Position numbers and translations under genes: made by a program
Shown here: one piece after another, positions 21,012-24,368 of the stretch
How the letters are laid out: every line of letters starts with the position of its first letter
How positions within the stretch are numbered: position 1 is the stretch's first letter
Source of the DNA: an uncultured Eggerthellaceae bacterium
GTDB taxonomy: Bacteria; Actinomycetota; Coriobacteriia; Coriobacteriales; Eggerthellaceae
DNA length: 24,368 bases
NCBI GenBank assembly: GCA_910588205.1
Contig: CAJUQK010000029.1
Span: 1 to 24,368 of the forward strand
Direction of reading: 5' to 3'
The notes under the pieces: model-generated
Databases searched by the model: none
Told to the model about the DNA's origin: nothing
What the model saw: the letters and a program-made list of their open reading frames with translations, nothing else

Positions 21012-22367
21012 ATGCCTAAGCCCGTGATCGTCGTGGGGCACAAGAACCCGGATAATGACTCCATCAGCGCAGCCGTGGGCTACGCGCATCTCAAGAACGA
21101 GCTGGCTCGCAGGGCAGGAAGGGATGATATCTACATCCCTGCACGGCTTGGGCCCTTGCCGCCTGAGAGCCAATGGGTGCTCAGCACCTATGAGGTCGAG
21201 CCTCCGCGTTTGATCGGGCATGTCCACACGCGCGTGAGCGATGTCATGACCTCTGACCCCATCTCCATAAGCCAAGATGCCAGCATGCTCGAGGCTGGCC
21301 GCACTCTGCGCCAGCACAACATCCGTTCGCTGGTGGTGCAGGATGAACGAGGCCAATTCCAAGGCCTCATCTCCACGCGGGCCATCGCAGAGCGCTATAT
21401 GGCGGCTACAGATGCTTTGGATGACGCCACCCCTGAATCCACCATGGCGGTGGCCACGTCGCTCATCGAGTCGCTCTCTCAGAAGGTGTCAGAGCTCATG
21501 TTCGGCAATGTCATCCAGCTGGAAGAGGAGGATGTGCTCAAAGAGGTGGTGGATGACATGATCGCCAGCGATCTGCGCGAGGCGGTGGTGCTGGGCAAGG
21601 ATGGCCGGGCGGTGGGCATCGTCACCCGCTCGGATGTGGCTACGCCTCCGAAGCGCCGGGTCATCTTGGTGGACCATAACGAGGTGAGCCAAGCGGCGGC
21701 CGGCATCGAAGAGGCGGATGTCATCGAGATCGTGGATCATCACCGCATCGCCGATGTGTCCACAGCCAATCCCATCAAGTTCATCAACCGTCCCATCGGG
21801 TCTACGGCCACCATCGTGGCCTTGGAGTTCCAGGAATGCGGAGTGGATATCCCGAAGGGCATCGCGGCGGTGCTTCTCTCAGCCATCATGACCGATACCG
21901 TCATCTTGAAATCTCCCACGGCAACCCCGGTGGATGAGGCTCAGGTGGCTCATCTGGCGGCTATCGTGGAGGTCGAGCCCACCGAATTCGGCCTCGAGGT
22001 CTTCCGGGCCCGAGGCGGCGATGCCGATATGCCCATCGAAGAGCTGGTAGAGGCTGATTCGAAGGAATTCCACCTCGATGATAAGACCCTTCTCATTGCC
22101 CAGCATGAGACGGTAGACCTCGCTGCTGTGATGGAACGGGAGGAAGAGATCCGCGAGCACATGCGCAACCTGATCAAGAACCGGGGCTATGAGACCGTGG
22201 TGCTCATGGCCACGGATATCCTGGCCGAAGGGACCCAACTTTTGGCAGAGGGGAACCGCAAGATCGTCGATCGCGCCTTCGACATCCACTGCACGGGGTG
22301 TGGGGGTACCTGGATGCCCGGTGTGCTCTCCCGTAAGAAGCAGGTGGCGGCAAGGATATTGAGGTAG
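21012..22367 (+). CDS. ppaC: Manganese-dependent (family II) inorganic pyrophosphatase with CBS pair
   Basis: A protein of 451 residues; ATG 21012 follows AAGGAGG by four bases. The DHH catalytic domain shows VVGHKNPDNDS (His10, Asp14, Asp16), VDHNE (220-224) and VDHHR (241-245). An inserted regulatory region (about 73-212) holds two CBS domains, VSDVMTSDPISISQDASML and VSELMFGNVIQLEEEDVL, separated by about 30 residues without a DRTGG domain. The C-terminal DHHA2 domain ends in the SRKKQ substrate motif (440-444). It hydrolyses pyrophosphate; in characterised relatives, including one from Eggerthella, AMP and ADP inhibit and ATP activates through the CBS pair. The peptidase gene follows after three bases. 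Confidence 0.92.
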   Translation: MPKPVIVVGHKNPDNDSISAAVGYAHLKNELARRAGRDDIYIPARLGPLPPESQWVLSTYEVEPPRLIGHVHTRVSDVMTSDPISISQDASMLEAGRTLRQHNIRSLVVQDERGQFQGLISTRAIAERYMAATDALDDATPESTMAVATSLIESLSQKVSELMFGNVIQLEEEDVLKEVVDDMIASDLREAVVLGKDGRAVGIVTRSDVATPPKRRVILVDHNEVSQAAAGIEEADVIEIVDHHRIADVSTANPIKFINRPIGSTATIVALEFQECGVDIPKGIAAVLLSAIMTDTVILKSPTATPVDEAQVAHLAAIVEVEPTEFGLEVFRARGGDADMPIEELVEADSKEFHLDDKTLLIAQHETVDLAAVMEREEEIREHMRNLIKNRGYETVVLMATDILAEGTQLLAEGNRKIVDRAFDIHCTGCGGTWMPGVLSRKKQVAARILR

Positions 22368-22370
22368 ACC

Positions 22371-23495
22371 ATGGATGAGGAAAGGACGCTCGGGCTCTTC
22401 GAGAGGCTGGTAGCCATCGAAAGCCCTTCTTGGAGCGAATCGGCCATGGCTCAGGCCTGCACCCAGGAGCTGGAACAGCTGGGCTTCACGGTGAGGATGG
22501 ATGGCTCTGCCAAGAGCACGGGCTCTGATACGGGGAACCTCATCGCCTATCGTCCCGGCTCGGCAAAAGGCCAGCTCATGTTCTCGGCGCATATGGATAC
22601 GGTGAAGCCCTGTCAGGCCATAGAGGTCATCCGCGTCTCGGATGAGCGGGGAGATGTCCTCTGCTCGGCGGGGGACACCATCCTCTCTGCCGATGATAAG
22701 GCGGGCGTGACAGCCATTCTTGAAGGTGTCCGCCGCTCCATTGAACGCGGTGGTGACCTCCCTGATCTCTACGTGCTGCTCACCACCTGCGAGGAGCAGA
22801 GCTTGCTGGGTTCCGGGGCTTTGAGGGGTGCTGACCTTCCCCAGGATGCTCATTGCTTCGTGCTGGATGCTGACGGTGCCCCTGGTTCTGTCATAGCAGA
22901 GGCGCCCTGTCATCGCACGATGCGCGTTCGCATCCAAGGTAGGAGTGCTCATGCAGGGGTAGAGCCGGAAGCGGGCGTCTCAGCCATCCAGATAGCCGCG
23001 GCGGCCATCTCCTCTATGGAGTTGGGGCGTTTAGACGATGCCACCACGGCGAACGTCGGCATCATCGAAGGCGGCGTGGCTACGAACATCGTGGCGGAGG
23101 AATGCAAGCTCGAAGGGGAGTGCCGTTCCATCTTCCCTGTGAGGGCGGATGCGGTGCAGCGTCAGATGACCGAGGCGGTGCAAAGGGCCTGCGCGCTCTT
23201 CGGCGGCGAAGCGGATATCGCATGGGAAGAGGATTACCCTGCGGTTCGGTTCACAGAGGAGAGTCCCATCATCGGCCGGGCACGCCAGGCTATAGAGGAT
23301 TGCGGTCTGCCCTTCCGGTTGGTGCGCACCGGCGGGGGCGCTGATGCCAACAACCTGAATGGCTTGGGCATCTTGGCAGTCACCTTGGGCACGGGCATGG
23401 CATGCTTCCATTCCACGAGCGAATACATCCGCGTGCAAGACCTCCTTGATGACGTCCGCCTGGTAGAGTCCCTCATCCGAACCTACGCCGAGTGA
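22371..23495 (+). CDS. M20-family metallopeptidase (PepT-like)
   Basis: A protein of 374 residues starting three bases after the pyrophosphatase stop, with GAGG eight bases before the ATG. Metal and catalytic residues are visible: FSAHMDTV (His74, Asp76), LSADDKAG (Asp108), TTCEEQSLLGSG (Glu141, Glu142), LDADG (Asp166) and a late ACFHSTSEY (His347). The lid-domain motif GRSAHAGVEPEAG lies at 190-202 and GGGADANNLN near 325. This matches tripeptidase T and PepT-like M20 aminopeptidases with two zinc ions. It is cytoplasmic and recycles small peptides. The exact substrate is uncertain, since PepT-like proteins include dipeptidases and deacylases. Confidence 0.87.
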   Translation: MDEERTLGLFERLVAIESPSWSESAMAQACTQELEQLGFTVRMDGSAKSTGSDTGNLIAYRPGSAKGQLMFSAHMDTVKPCQAIEVIRVSDERGDVLCSAGDTILSADDKAGVTAILEGVRRSIERGGDLPDLYVLLTTCEEQSLLGSGALRGADLPQDAHCFVLDADGAPGSVIAEAPCHRTMRVRIQGRSAHAGVEPEAGVSAIQIAAAAISSMELGRLDDATTANVGIIEGGVATNIVAEECKLEGECRSIFPVRADAVQRQMTEAVQRACALFGGEADIAWEEDYPAVRFTEESPIIGRARQAIEDCGLPFRLVRTGGGADANNLNGLGILAVTLGTGMACFHSTSEYIRVQDLLDDVRLVESLIRTYAE

Positions 23496-23545
23496 CTGGT
23501 TGGGAACGGTTGCCCCATCAAGCCACGCTCTGTGGGTGCGTTCGT

Positions 23546-23566
23546 GAGATGATCGTCCATCATCTC
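23546..23566 (+). promoter_or_regulatory. Perfect 8-bp inverted repeat before the glutaredoxin-like gene
   Basis: GAGATGAT, loop CGTCC, ATCATCTC. It ends about six bases before the purine-rich ribosome site GGAAGGA. There is no T-run, so it is more likely an operator or a translational hairpin than a terminator. I recognise no regulator for it. Confidence 0.4.
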
Positions 23567-23586
23567 CCAATGGAAGGAACCTGATC

Positions 23587-23844
23587 ATGGCCTATATCCC
23601 GAATATCATGCTGTATTCCAAGCCAACGTGCCCTTTTTGCCGCAAGGTGCTTGCGTATATGGAGGAGCAGGACATCGCCTGTGAGATGCGCAATACGCTC
23701 GAGCCTGGTGTGCGCGATGAGCTCATCGCCATCGGCGGCAAGGGCCAGGTGCCTTGCCTCGTCATAGACGGACAGCCCCTCTATGAATCCGATGACATCA
23801 TCCAGTATCTCCACGGACTCGTGGCGGTCGATGAGATAGGCTAG
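23587..23844 (+). CDS. Glutaredoxin-like thiol-disulfide protein
   Basis: A protein of 85 residues with thioredoxin-fold features: LYSKPTCPFCRKV with the CPFC active site (Cys15, Cys18), the cis-proline segment GKGQVPCLVI (Pro56) and LYESDDIIQYL at the C-terminus, the glutathione-binding-type GG/ESDDI pattern. The ribosome site is GGAAGGA upstream of ATG. Glutaredoxins reduce disulfides using glutathione or other thiols; in Actinobacteria lacking glutathione the donor may be different, so the physiological partner is unknown. The extra Cys57 beside the cis-proline is unusual. Its TAG lies inside the following hairpin, so transcription probably ends here. Confidence 0.85.
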   Translation: MAYIPNIMLYSKPTCPFCRKVLAYMEEQDIACEMRNTLEPGVRDELIAIGGKGQVPCLVIDGQPLYESDDIIQYLHGLVAVDEIG

Positions 23845-23875
23845 CCTCAGGGCCTCCGTTGCCGGGAGGCTAGCC
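23839..23875 (+). terminator. Hairpin terminator candidate after the glutaredoxin-like gene
   Basis: GGCTAGCCTC (23839-23848) is perfectly complementary to GAGGCTAGCC (23866-23875), with a GC-rich loop that can pair internally. The trailing sequence TCATTCCTT is only moderately T-rich. It separates the glutaredoxin-like gene from the rpsL leader. Confidence 0.5.
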
Positions 23876-24009
23876 TCATTCCTTCAGCTGTTCCCCTGGG
23901 CATCTAGTGGCTTTCGAGGCTGACCTGCGGGATCACCTGATCTGATCCAGGTTTCAAGTTACGCCGCCGTTCGCCGGGATAAAGATAGATACGCCCGGAT
24001 GCGTGGCGT

Positions 24010-24038
24010 TTGACACACGGGGAGGACATAACTAGTAT
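24010..24038 (+). promoter_or_regulatory. Strong sigma-A promoter of rpsL
   Basis: A perfect TTGACA (24010-24015), a 17-base spacer and TAGTAT (24033-24038, four of six). Transcription is predicted to start near 24045, about 100 bases before the TTG start codon. This is the best promoter in the window and fits a ribosomal protein operon. Confidence 0.8.
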
Positions 24039-24046
24039 GCATCGTC

Positions 24047-24070
24047 GCGCCTCATACGGGCGCATTTTTT
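24047..24070 (+). terminator. Terminator-like hairpin at the 5-prime end of the rpsL leader
   Basis: GCGCC (24047-24051), loop TCATACG, GGCGC (24059-24063), then ATTTTTT. The shape is that of an intrinsic terminator, but it begins within a few bases of the predicted transcription start. It may stop upstream read-through, act as an attenuator, or protect the mRNA 5-prime end. Confidence 0.45.
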
Positions 24071-24145
24071 CGCGTGCGCATTCGCGAAGCGCACATGAAA
24101 GAGCACAGCAAGGCAAGTACCAAGGAAAGAAAAGGAAGTGAAGAG

Positions 24146-24368
24146 TTGCCAACTATAAACCAGCTGGTCCGCAAGGGCCGCCAGAAGCAGGTAGACAAGA
24201 AGAAGACCCCGGCGCTCAAGGGCAATCCCCAGAAGCGCGGCGTTTGCACTCGTGTCTACACCACCACCCCCAAGAAGCCGAACTCCGCTCTCCGCAAGGT
24301 CTGCCGTGTCCGTCTGGTCAACGGCATGGAGGTCACGGCTTACATCCCGGGCATCGGCCACAACCTGC
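24146..24368 (+). CDS. rpsL: 30S ribosomal protein S12, N-terminal part
   Basis: The first 74 residues of S12, cut by the window end: PTINQLVRKGRQKQVDKKK, then PQKRGVCTRVYTTTPKKPNS and LRKVCRVRLVNGMEV. TTG 24146 is taken as start because AAGGA lies nine bases upstream and the product then begins exactly where S12 proteins do. An in-frame ATG at 24095 would add 17 lysine-rich residues and has a poor ribosome site. S12 sits at the decoding centre of the 30S subunit. Lys43, the classic streptomycin-resistance position, is the wild-type lysine. The usual partners rpsG and fusA are expected downstream, outside the window. Confidence 0.97.
   Translation, partial: MPTINQLVRKGRQKQVDKKKTPALKGNPQKRGVCTRVYTTTPKKPNSALRKVCRVRLVNGMEVTAYIPGIGHNL

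Larger units (their letters stand above)
23876..24145 (+). promoter_or_regulatory. Upstream and leader region of rpsL
   Basis: About 270 bases without a gene. Several stems are visible: GGATCA/TGATCC and the overlapping ACCTG/CAGGT near 23929-23952, CCGGG/CCCGG (23974-23998), a terminator-like stem with six T residues (24047-24070) and GTGCGC/GCGCAC (24074-24094). A strong promoter sits at 24010-24038. The lysine-rich stretch 24095-24145 is in frame with rpsL. Confidence 0.55.

Noticed and set aside
21879..22952. 357-codon minus-strand ORF
   Set aside because: Antisense shadow of the pyrophosphatase and peptidase genes; GC-rich codon bias on the plus strand explains its length.

Overview
The window looks like a Coriobacteriia-type actinobacterial chromosome (e.g. 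Eggerthellaceae, Collinsella or Olsenella relatives). This is inferred from moderately high-GC host genes, TTG starts, leaderless-looking promoters, a CBS-domain family II pyrophosphatase, ThrH, a bacterial Elp3, and the style of the S12 N-terminus. Genus cannot be fixed from sequence reading alone.

Left part (1-10368). The first 144 bases are the signal-peptide end of a secreted-protein gene on the minus strand. It is followed by about 456 bases of structured non-coding DNA holding terminator-like hairpins, a long interrupted stem-loop, a 13-bp direct repeat and two coupled micro-ORFs. From 601 to 10368 runs one plus-strand siphovirus tail and lysis operon: tail tube, two tail-assembly-chaperone frames joined by a textbook -1 frameshift site, tape measure, Dit, Tal-like tail-tip protein (split by an apparent one-base loss), BppU-like baseplate protein, receptor-binding protein, small membrane protein, holin and endolysin. 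No capsid, portal, terminase, integrase or repressor gene lies in the window, and the flanks look like ordinary chromosomal genes. The cluster is therefore a candidate headless, non-contractile (F-type) tailocin, or else a prophage remnant. This region is visibly more AT-rich than what follows.

Middle part (10391-13676). Two minus-strand genes, a spermidine-synthase-fold protein and a Trm9-like methyltransferase, are divergent from a bacterial Elp3 gene. Only 23 bases separate the two start codons, and these bases hold overlapping -10 boxes. Elp3 plus a Trm9-like enzyme suggests a bacterial route to mcm5U-type wobble uridines.

Right part (13682-24368). Housekeeping genes follow: thrH (minus), an HdrD/GlpC-like Fe-S protein, an unknown tail-anchored Arg/Glu-rich protein, TatD hydrolase, chorismate mutase overlapping DAHP synthase, a PcrA/UvrD helicase, CBS-type Mn pyrophosphatase, an M20 peptidase and a glutaredoxin-like protein. 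The window ends in rpsL, preceded by a strong consensus promoter and a hairpin-rich leader. Nothing in the sequence resembles a tRNA, rRNA, CRISPR array or insertion sequence.
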